A stretch of DNA of 64,000 nt from SIG299 sp051880375 (GCA_051880375.1 JBJENV010000091.1:1-64000); one strand, 5' to 3'; positions 35,260 to 45,023 are shown, numbered from the stretch's first letter. Notes: generated by a model from the sequence alone, not told the origin. A program made the numbers and translations.

Positions 35260-36231
35260 ATGAAAAAGAAGCTTTTAACTATGTTTATGGCACTTATTAC
35301 GGTATTTGCCCTGGCGGCTTGTGGAGGCGGGGAAGCTGCAGAACCGACAACTGTACCGGAGCCTACCGGGGCAGAGTCAACCAAGCCTTCGACCGGGGAG
35401 CCTGCTGACCCGACAGAAGCACCGGTTCCTGTTCCTGCAGAAAGAACCGTGTATGATATTTCTGATTGGCAGTTTTACTACGGAATTGTTGAGCAGATCG
35501 GTGACTTTGAGAGTATTGTTTATACCCAGGCGAAGGATTTCTCCAAAGCAGGTTTTATGTTCTTGAATGGTGATGGCACCGTCGGCGGCTATTTCTTCGG
35601 TCGTATTGATTTAGATGCAGAAACAATGATGTACAGTATTACTGACGAGGCTACCGGAGAAGTAGCATGCTTCAAGATGGCAACGGTTATGGAATACTAT
35701 GAACTGGGTTTGGGCGGACTTGGCTATCTGTACGTAGCACAGATAGATGCAGCCACAGGACAGCAATATCTGGATCTCACGAAAAATGTAGCCACAAATA
35801 TAACTTCGGAGTTTCTGGCTGAGCTTGAAAAAATCAAAGAGGGAGTTGGCGATGAAGGTTATTATTGCGGTGTCATGGATACCGGCGACCAGGTTTATTA
35901 TTCCCGCGTTCAGAATGGTGCCAATAATGGCCTTTTAATCATTTCGGAGGATAGGCGGAATGTGGTAGTGGTACAGGGGAATGCCACCTACGACGAGACA
36001 ACACAGACGGAATCAATTTTTGATTATTCTACGGGACATACTGTATTTTACCGGTTAAAGCAGTCCGGCGATGGCTACGAATTATGCTTTGCAGATGGTG
36101 AAATGGGAACTGTTACCGTAACCAGATGCAACGAATATGAATTTCTTGATGCAGTGGATTATGCATGTATGGAGGCTGAGAATAACATAACAGAGGAATT
36201 TGTGGAACGGTTGAAGGACTCGTATCGTTAA
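35260..36231 (+). CDS. lipoprotein of unknown function
   Basis: 323 residues. Lipoprotein signal with lipobox LAAC (Cys21), a Pro/Thr-rich spacer to about 65 (PTTVPEPTGAESTKP type), then a beta-rich outer domain with Trp/Tyr clusters but no recognised motif. ATG 35260 follows AAGGATGGAG. It is divergent from the two-component genes and looks like their target; it may be a surface adhesin, sensor partner or immunity factor. The SLH protein follows 62 bases later. Confidence 0.75.
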   Translation: MKKKLLTMFMALITVFALAACGGGEAAEPTTVPEPTGAESTKPSTGEPADPTEAPVPVPAERTVYDISDWQFYYGIVEQIGDFESIVYTQAKDFSKAGFMFLNGDGTVGGYFFGRIDLDAETMMYSITDEATGEVACFKMATVMEYYELGLGGLGYLYVAQIDAATGQQYLDLTKNVATNITSEFLAELEKIKEGVGDEGYYCGVMDTGDQVYYSRVQNGANNGLLIISEDRRNVVVVQGNATYDETTQTESIFDYSTGHTVFYRLKQSGDGYELCFADGEMGTVTVTRCNEYEFLDAVDYACMEAENNITEEFVERLKDSYR

Positions 36232-36293
36232 AATATTGTAAAAGCGATTGCAAAGATGGCGCATTTAAAATCCAACAAGGAGGGAAAAAACAC

Positions 36294-38660
36294 ATGAAGA
36301 AAAAAATTTTGAGCTTTCTGTTGCTTACTGCCATGATGCTTGGTCTGTTTTCTACAACAGCGTGGGCGGACACCCAGACCTATGTTCCGACCATGGACCT
36401 GACCATTGAGACTCCTAAGGCAGGAATGACGCAGAAGGAAGGGGAAAAGCTGGCTCTGCTCTCTGCGAAGACTGCCTATGGTGACCTGCTTGCCAAGGGG
36501 GCTGTGCAGCTTCTAAAGGTGAGATGGAGCGGTGAGTTTGATCAAACCGACCGTTCAAACCCTAAGTTTAAGGCCGGTATGACCTATACAGCCACCATCC
36601 AGATTCATTTCGTCTATGAGAAGGGCTACGTGGCCAACCACAAGATAGTGAATGATAACTATCACATGGACAGCAGCTTGTTCAAGGTTACCGTCAACGG
36701 CGTTGCTGCTGAGACGCAGGAGGGTTCTCCGGGCAATCCGACGGTCAAGGTAAACCTTACCGTTGCTGCTCCTGAGCTCAGTGATGAGGAGAAGGAGGCA
36801 GCCGAGAGAGCGCGTCTTGAAAAATTCGACCTGCGCCATGCCAGCCTGCGTGCCTCTGCCACGGCTTATACCTCCGCCGAAGCTGACTCTCTGTGGGTGG
36901 AACAGCAGGCCTATGACACAATCGTCTTAAACATGACCACCGGACCAAAGAATGGCTATATGGGCAGTAAAGTCATCGACAATAAACTGAATAAGGACTA
37001 TATCACCGGGGTTCTCATAGATTTCGACTTCGACCTTTTTGCTAACGAGTATCAGGCCGAGAATTTTACCAAGCATTTAGTATTCGAATATGACAACCTG
37101 AAGGAAATCTGGCTCAGCGACAAGGTGGATGCGGTCAAATTTCTGAAGACTCTGAAGAGCGCTACCGAAGGCAATGGGATAAAACTGGAAAAGTGGTATT
37201 GGACCAACAGCACCTCCTTCGGCACCGCCGATGCCACCCTGTATATCCCAAGCTCTGCTGTGGCCGAGGTGTATGCCGCCTATAACGATGATATTCTTAG
37301 TGATATTCTTGGCTATATTAGTATTTATCCTTGCTTTTCCATTAAGGTCTATGACGGCGATGTGTATACTGCCGAGAAGGCCGGCGGTTCTGCTGCCCGG
37401 GATTTCTGCACTGAGCACGTGTACAATTCCGTTATCATGGCTGCTGACCGCATCGCCAATTTGGCCGACTGTTCCCAGGAGCCGCTATGGTACTATTCCT
37501 GCTCCATTTGCGGCAAATGCGAGTATAATGACCAGCACACCATCAACCGTGACTACATGTACAACAAACCTGTTCCTAAAGCGGAGCACGATTACAGTCT
37601 CGACCTTGCTACGGAGGAGGCTTACATCGGTGTCAATGCCGCCGGTGACCAGGTTTTCTGGAAGAGCTGTATCTACTGCGGTCACTCCTATAACTACCAT
37701 CGGGAGCACTTGACGGAGGAGGATTACAAAAATGCGGGTAGTACGGAGCTGACCTTTGAGTATTGGAAGGAAAGAATGGTTGCCGCTCTTAAGCAGAGGG
37801 AGAGTGAAGCCCTGAATTACACCACCACCCAGGTTGATATGTTCACTCTCTCGGCCAAGTCCGATGCTAAAATGAGCGTCGAGTTCCAGAGCGACGTGAA
37901 TTTTGCCCTGGATAATGGCCTCCTGGATACCGCCTTGCTGGGCAGCGATTACACAAAGTCCATCAACCGCCTCCAGCTTTGCTCCATTGCGGTGCGTCTG
38001 GCAGAGGAGCTGACCGGAAAAGAGATTTCCTATACATCCTTCGATAACTTTAAGGATACCAAGAACCTGTATACTCGCAAGGCCTATGCCGCAGGTTTTT
38101 TCAGCGACATTAGTAGTGCTATTATCCTTGTTCCGTCCAAAACCGTAACCCGTCAGGAGATGGCTACCGTCTTTTACCGGGTGCTGCAATACGTGAAGGA
38201 AAATAGTTCTTATCGCTACACCGATTACACCTCCAACCTCTCCGCATACACCGACAGTGGGGAGCTTAAATCCTGGGCGGTGGAGGCCATGGCCTTTATG
38301 AATGCCCTGGGTCTTCTCGAGGGCACCTCAGACACTACTCTGTCCCCGAACGCTATCTGCACCATTGAGCAGGCTGTGGCAGTGGCCTACCGCAGCATTT
38401 ATGCTCATCAGATTGGCTGGTATCAGGCAACGGAAAGCGTTCGTTACCAGTCTGGCACCGGTGGAGTCACCACTTACATCACCCTGGATAAGGGCGAGCG
38501 TATCTGGGTTACCGGCAATCGGATAGGCTACAGTGACACCTTGCTGGATCAAAACAAGGGCGCATATAAAGGCTCTTACTGCTACTTCCCTGTAGTGGAG
38601 CCACATACCGGTGAGACCTGCTACATCAGTGCAACGAAGCTGAAGCCAATCCGTGATTAA
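36294..38660 (+). CDS. secreted surface protein with C-terminal SLH domains
   Basis: 788 residues. Signal peptide to about 25 (TTAWADTQ). Large middle region with two Cys-x-x-Cys units (YSCSICGKCEY, SCIYCGHSY) that may bind zinc. SLH repeats from about residue 540: RLQLCSIAVRLAEEL, AGFFSDI, TRQEMATVFYRVLQY, WAVEAMAFMNALGLLEG, TIEQAVAVAYRSI. SLH domains bind secondary wall polymers. Codons ending in C (GCC, ACC, TAC) are far more common than in neighbours, suggesting transfer. AAGGAGGG ribosome site. May be cotranscribed with the lipoprotein. Confidence 0.8.
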   Translation: MKKKILSFLLLTAMMLGLFSTTAWADTQTYVPTMDLTIETPKAGMTQKEGEKLALLSAKTAYGDLLAKGAVQLLKVRWSGEFDQTDRSNPKFKAGMTYTATIQIHFVYEKGYVANHKIVNDNYHMDSSLFKVTVNGVAAETQEGSPGNPTVKVNLTVAAPELSDEEKEAAERARLEKFDLRHASLRASATAYTSAEADSLWVEQQAYDTIVLNMTTGPKNGYMGSKVIDNKLNKDYITGVLIDFDFDLFANEYQAENFTKHLVFEYDNLKEIWLSDKVDAVKFLKTLKSATEGNGIKLEKWYWTNSTSFGTADATLYIPSSAVAEVYAAYNDDILSDILGYISIYPCFSIKVYDGDVYTAEKAGGSAARDFCTEHVYNSVIMAADRIANLADCSQEPLWYYSCSICGKCEYNDQHTINRDYMYNKPVPKAEHDYSLDLATEEAYIGVNAAGDQVFWKSCIYCGHSYNYHREHLTEEDYKNAGSTELTFEYWKERMVAALKQRESEALNYTTTQVDMFTLSAKSDAKMSVEFQSDVNFALDNGLLDTALLGSDYTKSINRLQLCSIAVRLAEELTGKEISYTSFDNFKDTKNLYTRKAYAAGFFSDISSAIILVPSKTVTRQEMATVFYRVLQYVKENSSYRYTDYTSNLSAYTDSGELKSWAVEAMAFMNALGLLEGTSDTTLSPNAICTIEQAVAVAYRSIYAHQIGWYQATESVRYQSGTGGVTTYITLDKGERIWVTGNRIGYSDTLLDQNKGAYKGSYCYFPVVEPHTGETCYISATKLKPIRD

Positions 38661-38707
38661 AAGTACGGAATTACTTCTGTATGTCATTGGCTGAAATCTA
38701 AATAAAA

Positions 38708-38766
38708 GGGCTGTAAAAAACAATATCTTATCGAAATGATATTGGGTTTTTACAGCCCCCCTTTTT
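38708..38766. terminator. long bidirectional terminator palindrome
   Basis: GGGCTGTAAAAAACAATATC (38708-38727) pairs with GATATTGGGTTTTTACAGCCC (38738-38758), then CCCTTTTT. A-runs to the left give a T-run on the minus strand for parC. Confidence 0.88.
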
Positions 38767-38825
38767 GTGCTGGTCTTTGTGCTGGATGTTTTCGGAATAC
38801 ATTTCTTTCAAAAAAGCAGAGCAGC

Positions 38826-41069
38826 TTACAGCGTCGCTTTCTGGCCCTTCGCGCCGCGCTTGCGGTTGCGAATCTTCTTTGCAGACAGTTCCTTGCCGCG
38901 GTAAGTAAATGTCTCCTCGTTTGGTGCTATAGCGGAAGCATAAACAACAAAATCTTTCTTATCCAGGGTGATTGCCTTAACACCGCGGCTGGTCTTTTTG
39001 AGCTCCGGTACCTCTTCCAGAGGGAAGCCGAGCGAAAGCTGGTCGTTGGTGTACAGAATGACTTTACGGTTACCTGCAAGTACATCGGCACCGGAAAGCG
39101 GTGTAATTCCGACAATCAGGTCACCTTCCTCCAGCTTTGTCGTGGCAACAACACTGCGGTTCGTATCGAATTCAATACCGGATACCAGCTTAATGTAACC
39201 GGATTTTGTAGTAAACAGAAGCTGTGCTTCAAACAGCTCTTCAAACGAAGTATAGAGAAGGATATCTTCCTTACCGACCTTGCATAAGGTATGGATGAGG
39301 ACGCCTTTATCCTTTACCCTGCCTTTCGGAATAGCAGATGCCTTCACCTGATACATATTGCCTTCGGCAGTGAAGATGCAGAGACGGTCATTGTTCTTCA
39401 TCTTTATGATGTGAGGGAACTCTCGTAAAATATCCTCCGACGTTCTTGTCATGCTTGCTGCATCGGTGGATTTTGTATAGCCGAACTTGTCCACTAAAAC
39501 AAAAATATCCTCAATCTTTTCTTCTACGACATAATTTACGGTTTCTAACTGAAGCAGTTCGGTACGTCTCGGGCGGGCAAATTTTTTCTTAAATTCCTTT
39601 AACTGCGTCTTAATGACCTTGTGAAGTTCCTTCTTGGAACCAAGCACGGTTTCATAGCCTGCGATATTCTTTAATAACGATTCGCTTTCCTCATGCAGCT
39701 TTAAAATTTCCAGACCGATTAATTTGCTGAGTGGCATTGCAAGAATTGCGTCTGCCTGACGCTCGGTAAAGTTTAACGTCGCGGCATCCTTTTTTGACTG
39801 TTCGGACTTAAAGCGGATGTCCGTGGTATCGCCGGAAATTAAGCACGCCTTTGCCTGCTTGACGGAAGTGCTGCCACGAAGAATTTCAATAATCAGGTCA
39901 ATCACATCCGTGGCGCGGATTAAGCCACCGACGATTTCCAAGCGGTCCTTTGCCTTGGAAAGCAGATGTTCATATTCCTTTGTGTACAGGATTTCCTGAA
40001 AATCCACAAACTCCTTCAGCAGAGATTTTAAGTTGAATACGATAGGCTGCTGTTCCTTGACGGCAAGCAGGTTCACCGTGTAGGTGTCCTCCAGAGCGGT
40101 TTTTTTGTACAGGCCGTTCAGCAGATTCTGCACATCACGGTCTTTCTTGACCTCAATCACGATACGAACCTCCTTGGAGGATTCGTCACGGACATCACTG
40201 ATTTCGTCAAATACCTTGTCGCGCATCAAATCTACAAGCGATTCGACCAGCTTTGTTTTATTACCCGCACTCGTAAACGGGATTTCGGTAATGATGATGT
40301 TCTTTTTGCCGTAGTCTCCCTGTTCAATTTCGGTTTTGGCACGGACCTTCAGTTTGCCTTCTCCTGTTGCATAAATGGAAGGCAGAACCTCGCTGTTTGT
40401 AATCTGCCCGCCGGTCGGAAAATCCGGACCCGGGATGTATTCCATCAGCTTTTCCAGTGTAATGTCAGGGTTGTCTATATAGGCGATGGCACCGTCGATG
40501 ACCTCACCCGGATTATGAGGAGGGATGTTCGTTGCCATGCCGACCGCAATACCGGTGGTCCCGTTGATTAACAGGTTCGGCAGCATCGCCGGAAGAACGG
40601 TCGGTTCCTGCTCGCTGTTATCGAAGTTTGGTGCAAAATCCACAAGACCCTTTTCCAGGTGGTCGAGCATTGTCATGGCGCCTTCGGACAGTCTTGCCTC
40701 GGTATATCGCATTGCCGCTGCCGGGTCGCCGTCGATAGAACCAAAGTTCCCGTGACCGTCAACAAGAGGAATTGCCAGAGAAAAATCCTCCGACATGTGC
40801 ACCAGTGCATCATAGATGGAAGAGTCGCCGTGCGGGTGGTACTTACCCATCGTATCGCCGACGATACGTGCGCTTTTTCTGTGCGGTTTTTTCGGGTCAA
40901 GACCAAGCTCGGTCATTGCATACAGAATACGGCGCTGTACCGGTTTCAAGCCGTCCCTGACGTCCGGAAGCGCACGGTCGATAATGACATTGACCGCATA
41001 ATCGCGGTAGGAGGTTTTCATTTCCTCCGAAAAATCGAGCTGGATGAGCTGCTCTGTCGTAGTTTTCAT
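38826..41069 (-). CDS. parC: DNA topoisomerase IV subunit A
   Basis: 747 residues. The breakage-reunion domain shows RALPDVRDGLKPVQRRILYAM, PHRKSARIVGDTMGKYHPHGD and catalytic Tyr in AAAMRYTEARL. The C-terminal beta-pinwheel lacks a clear GyrA box (QRRGGKG), so topoisomerase IV is favoured over gyrase. It works with the ParE subunit in chromosome decatenation. Usually directly next to parE; here about 2 kb of decayed sequence lies between. Confidence 0.88.
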   Translation of the reverse strand: MKTTTEQLIQLDFSEEMKTSYRDYAVNVIIDRALPDVRDGLKPVQRRILYAMTELGLDPKKPHRKSARIVGDTMGKYHPHGDSSIYDALVHMSEDFSLAIPLVDGHGNFGSIDGDPAAAMRYTEARLSEGAMTMLDHLEKGLVDFAPNFDNSEQEPTVLPAMLPNLLINGTTGIAVGMATNIPPHNPGEVIDGAIAYIDNPDITLEKLMEYIPGPDFPTGGQITNSEVLPSIYATGEGKLKVRAKTEIEQGDYGKKNIIITEIPFTSAGNKTKLVESLVDLMRDKVFDEISDVRDESSKEVRIVIEVKKDRDVQNLLNGLYKKTALEDTYTVNLLAVKEQQPIVFNLKSLLKEFVDFQEILYTKEYEHLLSKAKDRLEIVGGLIRATDVIDLIIEILRGSTSVKQAKACLISGDTTDIRFKSEQSKKDAATLNFTERQADAILAMPLSKLIGLEILKLHEESESLLKNIAGYETVLGSKKELHKVIKTQLKEFKKKFARPRRTELLQLETVNYVVEEKIEDIFVLVDKFGYTKSTDAASMTRTSEDILREFPHIIKMKNNDRLCIFTAEGNMYQVKASAIPKGRVKDKGVLIHTLCKVGKEDILLYTSFEELFEAQLLFTTKSGYIKLVSGIEFDTNRSVVATTKLEEGDLIVGITPLSGADVLAGNRKVILYTNDQLSLGFPLEEVPELKKTSRGVKAITLDKKDFVVYASAIAPNEETFTYRGKELSAKKIRNRKRGAKGQKATL

Positions 41070-41119
41070 GGTGATGTCTCCTCGTATAATATCTTAATTG
41101 GTTACAGATTGATTTCTTA

Positions 41120-41254
41120 TTATTTTAAATGTCCTTTTGCAATTCCGAAGTTGTTTCCTTTCAAAAGGTATTTTTTCAGCTCACGCTGCAGCAATGTTTT
41201 CTCCGGAAGATGCTCATCTATCTTTTCATACCCCGGGAAAATCCATCTGGAAGC
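41120..41254 (-). pseudogene. C-terminal remnant of an unidentified gene
   Basis: Minus strand reads 44 sense codons ending ...LKGNNFGIAKGHLK then TAA. A TGA lies directly before the first codon and no start is present. The protein-like pattern (RWIFPGYEKIDEHLPEK) suggests the tail of a lost gene; family not recognised. It follows parC upstream within the disturbed parE-parC interval. Confidence 0.4.
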
Positions 41255-41281
41255 TCATGGGTTCATGGACTACCTCCATTA

Positions 41282-41527
41282 TTATTCTCCTGAATGCTCA
41301 AATACATTAATATGATTATCAACACCGTCTACAATTTTTCCTTCTTTCACGAGTTTTAGAAGAACTGCAAAAACTTCGCCGTCAATTTTACCGTCTTGTA
41401 CATCTTTACTCATGATTTCCAATGCTTCGTCAAAACTGAAGGATTTACGATAACAGCGGGCGGTTGTCAGTGCGTCGAAGATATCAGCAACTGCCATTAT
41501 GCTTGTCGCTTTTTTTAATGAAAGCAC
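41282..41527 (-). pseudogene. truncated HD-GYP domain protein
   Basis: 81 codons match only the end of an HD-GYP phosphodiesterase: IMAVADIFDALTTARCYRKSFSFDEALEIM. The metal-binding HD and GYP parts that should come before it are absent, and no good ribosome site is seen. The preceding minus-strand gene stops 1 base away, so the remnant has been joined to unrelated sequence. Catalysis is not possible. Confidence 0.7.
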
Positions 41528-41528
41528 T

Positions 41529-42269
41529 CTATTGCAGTGGGCTTCTATCCCCCAAATAAAGCAGCTTCAATACCTCTGAATTGTTATTCACAATTTTAAT
41601 TTCATCAGTAGGATTATAATGATAATAAGTGTTGCTTTCTATCAAGAAATTTTCATCTTTGATAATGATATTTCCCTTCCCATTGAGTACATAAATTGAA
41701 AATGAAATAGCAGGCTCATGTAATATCTCGCCTTGCTTTATCTCAAAATATGCATGTAATATTCCCTTATCAAAATTATAGAACAATCCAATTGCATCAA
41801 CTCCATGTGCCTTCGCACAAAACGGAGTATCAACCTTTGCTACGTACATTTTATCTTTATTAAAGAATTCATCCATCTTATGCATTCTTTGAGAAAACTT
41901 TTTTATCTCATTATCGTTTTTTGCATTTATGTATATTTTTTTCTTCTCATCCTTAACCTTAGGCTCAATAAATGTTCTTGTAAAGCCTGATTCCTCTGAC
42001 AAACATGACATTGCACTCGCCATTGTCAATTCGTGGTTGTAAAGTTTTCTAAGGGTTTCATATGACATGACAAAAGAATCTTCTACAGTAATTTCATCAT
42101 TAAAAAATAATTCAATCTCCCTGTCGAATATTTTCAACTGTATAACAGTGACGCCCTCTGACCCAACAATTTCATACTGTAAAGAGATATAATAATCTTT
42201 ATCTATTTTTTTCTTAAAACTTAAACTAAATTCTTGAAAAATACGAATAACATCTTCTCTTTGATTCAT
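41529..42269 (-). CDS. uncharacterised protein with SCP2-like and cupin-like parts
   Basis: 246 residues, very Lys/Ile/Asn-rich. N-terminal part (about 20-100) resembles SCP2 sterol-carrier-like folds (VIQLKIFDREIELFF, SYETLRKLYNHELTMASAM). C-terminal part (about 185-245) has a cupin pattern (SIYVLNGKGNIIIKDENFLIES). No enzyme motif is seen. ATG 42269 follows GGGTGG; an upstream in-frame ATG at 42323 lacks a site. Lower GC than parE and parC, fitting an acquired gene. Role unknown. Confidence 0.5.
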   Translation of the reverse strand: MNQREDVIRIFQEFSLSFKKKIDKDYYISLQYEIVGSEGVTVIQLKIFDREIELFFNDEITVEDSFVMSYETLRKLYNHELTMASAMSCLSEESGFTRTFIEPKVKDEKKKIYINAKNDNEIKKFSQRMHKMDEFFNKDKMYVAKVDTPFCAKAHGVDAIGLFYNFDKGILHAYFEIKQGEILHEPAISFSIYVLNGKGNIIIKDENFLIESNTYYHYNPTDEIKIVNNNSEVLKLLYLGDRSPLQ

Positions 42270-42342
42270 TTTTTCCACCCTTTTTTGTAGTTTTGATTCC
42301 CGGCAAAATCGGAGTTTATCCACTCGACAACTTCAAATTCAT

Positions 42343-42787
42343 TTAATCAAACCACTTTACCTTCATAACAAAGTTGTTCGCATTTTTATAGCCTGCTTTA
42401 CCATAGTAGCGGTCATGCAGTTCATCATTTACCGCCTGTAACTCCACGCAGGAAGCTCCTTTTTCTTTCACTCTGTTTTCCAGCTCGGCTAACAGGCTGC
42501 TTCCAAATCCCTTGTGTTGATTTGGAGATGATATCACAATCTCTTCCAGGGTATATCCGACAATATCATCATACTGTTTGAAATATCCCATAGCAAATCC
42601 GATTGTATTTCCTTCCTCCGTTTTCATAATCAGAGAATAGGAATTCTCAATGCTTAAAACCTGATGTATTCGTTTTCTTGCGGTTTCTTTTGTCCAGCCA
42701 GCAAGCATCTTCATGCTGATTATAATATTCCATATATAATCCGAGAACGTTTTCTATATCGTCCAAATTCATTTCTGATATGTTCAT
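42343..42787 (-). pseudogene. GNAT acetyltransferase broken by a 4-bp duplication
   Basis: A start at 42787 (after AAAGGAAG) gives MNISEMNLDDIENVLGLYME... up to HEDACW, then the frame changes. The remainder (TKETARKRIHQVLSIENS..., with acetyl-CoA loop QHKGFGSSLL and YYGKAGYKN) lies one frame away. Removing one copy of the tandem CCAGCCAG at 42694-42701 (CTGGCTGG on the coding strand) restores a 146-residue acetyltransferase. An internal ATG at 42714 could still give 123 residues but would lose the first strands of the fold. Confidence 0.8.
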
Positions 42788-42820
42788 AAATACTTCCTTT
42801 CAAGTTTCACAATCCTTCGC

Positions 42821-43060
42821 TGATTTGCGGAGTGTCGGATTTTGGCGAAGCTGACCATGACGAAGCAACTATAGATTTTTCAGCATTTTGCTCGTAATCA
42901 GTGACTTCCCGACAGGAGGTCGGGAAGAGGTTCAGTTGAGCCATGGATGGCGAATCTGAACCGGTCACGTCACTATAAATCAGCCTGTACGCAAAATGCT
43001 ATAAAAATCATAGTTGCGCAGTTCGGTCAGAGAGCCAAAATCCGACACCCGCAAATCTCA
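42821..43060. repeat. 240-bp imperfect palindromic element
   Basis: Outer arms match closely: GATTTGCGGAGTGTCGG-ATTTTGGC on the left against GCCAAAATCCGACACCCGC on the right (43034-43052). Middle arms follow: GCAACTATAGATTTTT / AAAAATCATAGTTGC and AGCATTTTGC / GCAAAATGCT. The centre has two small stems: TTCCCGAC/GTCGGGAA (42906-42926) and GGTTCAG/CTGAACC (42929-42962). No gene inside. It starts 14 bases after the parE stop. It may be a miniature inverted-repeat element or a structured RNA. Confidence 0.8.
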
Positions 43061-43073
43061 AAGAATTCGAAAC

Positions 43074-45023
43074 TTACACATCCAGCTTTGCGTATTTTGC
43101 CTCTTCCATAATGAAAGCGCGGCGCGGCGGAACATTGGTGCTCATCAGAAGCGTGGTTACCTCGTCCGCTTCCACGGTATCGGAAATCGATACCTGGGCG
43201 AGAATCCGGCTTTCCGGGTCAAGAGTTGTCTCCCAGAGCTGGTCGGCATCCATTTCACCGAGACCTTTGTAACGCTGCAGGGAGAGAATCTTATGTCCTT
43301 CCTTACGGAACTTTTCCAGTTCAAAGTCGTTGAATAAGTAGCGCGACTGCTTTGCCTTCTTTGTCTTGCCCGAAGCTTCGTAGTCTACCTTATAAAGAGG
43401 CGGAAGACCGCGGTATACCTTGCCTTCCATAATCAACTCCGGCATAAAGCGGTAGAAGAAGGTGAGCAGGAGAGTACTGATGTGCGCACCGTCTACATCG
43501 GCATCGGTTAAAATGATAATCTTGTCGTAGCGCAGCTTTGAAATGTCGAAATCGTCACCGATGCCGCAACCGAACGAAGCAATCATCGTCTTGATTTCGT
43601 TGTTGACTAAAATTTTTTCCAGAGGAGCCTTTTCCACGTTTAAGATTTTGCCACGCAGAGGAAGCACAGCCTGCGTTTTACGGTTTCTTGCGGTTTTTAC
43701 GGTGCCGCCCGCGGAGTCACCCTCTACGATATAAATTTCACATTCCTCCGGCTTTTTGGAGGAGCAGGAGGCAAGCTTGCTTCTTGTATCGACGTCGTTC
43801 AACTGCTTTAAGATGGCGGTGCGGGCCTTGTCGCCTGCCTTTCTTGCGTTGTACGACTTCATGGTGTTATCGAGAATGGAACGTAGCTCCTCGATGTTTT
43901 TATCGAAATATCTCGTTACCTCGTCGGAAAAAACGTCATCCACGGCGCCCTTGGCGTCGGTGTTGCCAAGCTTTGTCTTTGTCTGACCTTCAAACTGCGG
44001 GTCCGGGTGTTTAATGGAAACGATGGCAACCAGTCCGTTACGGATATCCTTGCCGTCAAAGTTTTCGTCCTTGTCCTTTAAAATACCAAGCTCGCGGGCG
44101 TATTTGTTCATGACACGGGTCAGGGCGTTTTTAAAGCCGGTGACGAGTGTACCGCCGTCCACAACATTGATGCGGTTACAGTAGGAGTTAATCTGCTCCT
44201 GATAGCTGTTGGTATAGGTGAAAGCGACTTCAACCTCAATGTCGCCGCTCTTTCCCTCAATATAGACCGGTTCAGGAAGCAGGAGCTTTAATTCGGCAGA
44301 GTCCTTTAAGGCACTGCCTGTTAAATAGGAAACAAAGCTTTTGATGCCTTCTTCCTCATAAAAGGTCTGTTCGGTGCCGTTCATTTCATCCGTAAAGTGG
44401 ATGGTCAGTCCCTTGTTTAAGTAAGCGGATTCACGCAGACGCTTGATAATGATGTCCGGCTTGAACTCCACGGTTTCAAAAATTGTGCTGTCCGGATAGA
44501 AGGTGACCTTGGTTCCGGTATCGTTTTTTGCGCATTTCCCGATAACCGGAAGCAGACCGTTCTCTAAGGCAGTGGTCGGGTGACCGCCGTTTTCGTAGGT
44601 GTCACGGTAAATTTTCCCGTCCTTTTTCACCTCGACAATCATTTTGGAGGAAAGTGCGTTCACGACAGAAGCGCCTACTCCGTGCAGACCGCCGGATACC
44701 TTGTAGACGGTGTTGCCGAATTTTCCTCCTGCATGCAGAATCGTGTAAACGACACGTACGGTCGGAATTTTTTTGGTCGGGTGGATGTCTACCGGGACAC
44801 CGCGACCGTGGTCGGTAATCGAAATACCGCCGTCCTTTTGAAGCACGATATCGATGCGCGAGCAGAAGCCGGCAAGATGTTCGTCAATTCCGTTGTCAAG
44901 TATTTCCCAAATCAGATGGTGCAGACCGCGCGAGCCGGTACTGCCGATGTACATACCCGGACGCTTTCTTACTGCTTCCAGACCCTCCAGTACGACAATC
45001 TGACTTCCGTTATATTGTTCCAT
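43074..45023 (-). CDS. parE: DNA topoisomerase IV subunit B
   Basis: 649 residues. ATPase domain with EILDNGIDEHLAG, DHGRGVPVD and GGLHGVGASVVNAL. Toprim domain with YIVEGDSAGG and DADVDGAHI. The TVKTARNRKTQAVLPLRGK variant after GDSAGG fits ParE of Clostridia, but gyrase B cannot be excluded without comparison. Works with ParC in decatenation. Own promoter at 45082-45111. Confidence 0.88.
   Translation of the reverse strand: MEQYNGSQIVVLEGLEAVRKRPGMYIGSTGSRGLHHLIWEILDNGIDEHLAGFCSRIDIVLQKDGGISITDHGRGVPVDIHPTKKIPTVRVVYTILHAGGKFGNTVYKVSGGLHGVGASVVNALSSKMIVEVKKDGKIYRDTYENGGHPTTALENGLLPVIGKCAKNDTGTKVTFYPDSTIFETVEFKPDIIIKRLRESAYLNKGLTIHFTDEMNGTEQTFYEEEGIKSFVSYLTGSALKDSAELKLLLPEPVYIEGKSGDIEVEVAFTYTNSYQEQINSYCNRINVVDGGTLVTGFKNALTRVMNKYARELGILKDKDENFDGKDIRNGLVAIVSIKHPDPQFEGQTKTKLGNTDAKGAVDDVFSDEVTRYFDKNIEELRSILDNTMKSYNARKAGDKARTAILKQLNDVDTRSKLASCSSKKPEECEIYIVEGDSAGGTVKTARNRKTQAVLPLRGKILNVEKAPLEKILVNNEIKTMIASFGCGIGDDFDISKLRYDKIIILTDADVDGAHISTLLLTFFYRFMPELIMEGKVYRGLPPLYKVDYEASGKTKKAKQSRYLFNDFELEKFRKEGHKILSLQRYKGLGEMDADQLWETTLDPESRILAQVSISDTVEADEVTTLLMSTNVPPRRAFIMEEAKYAKLDV

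Noticed and set aside
37485..38189. 234-codon minus-strand frame
   Set aside because: Antisense to the SLH protein; a product of its C-ending codons.
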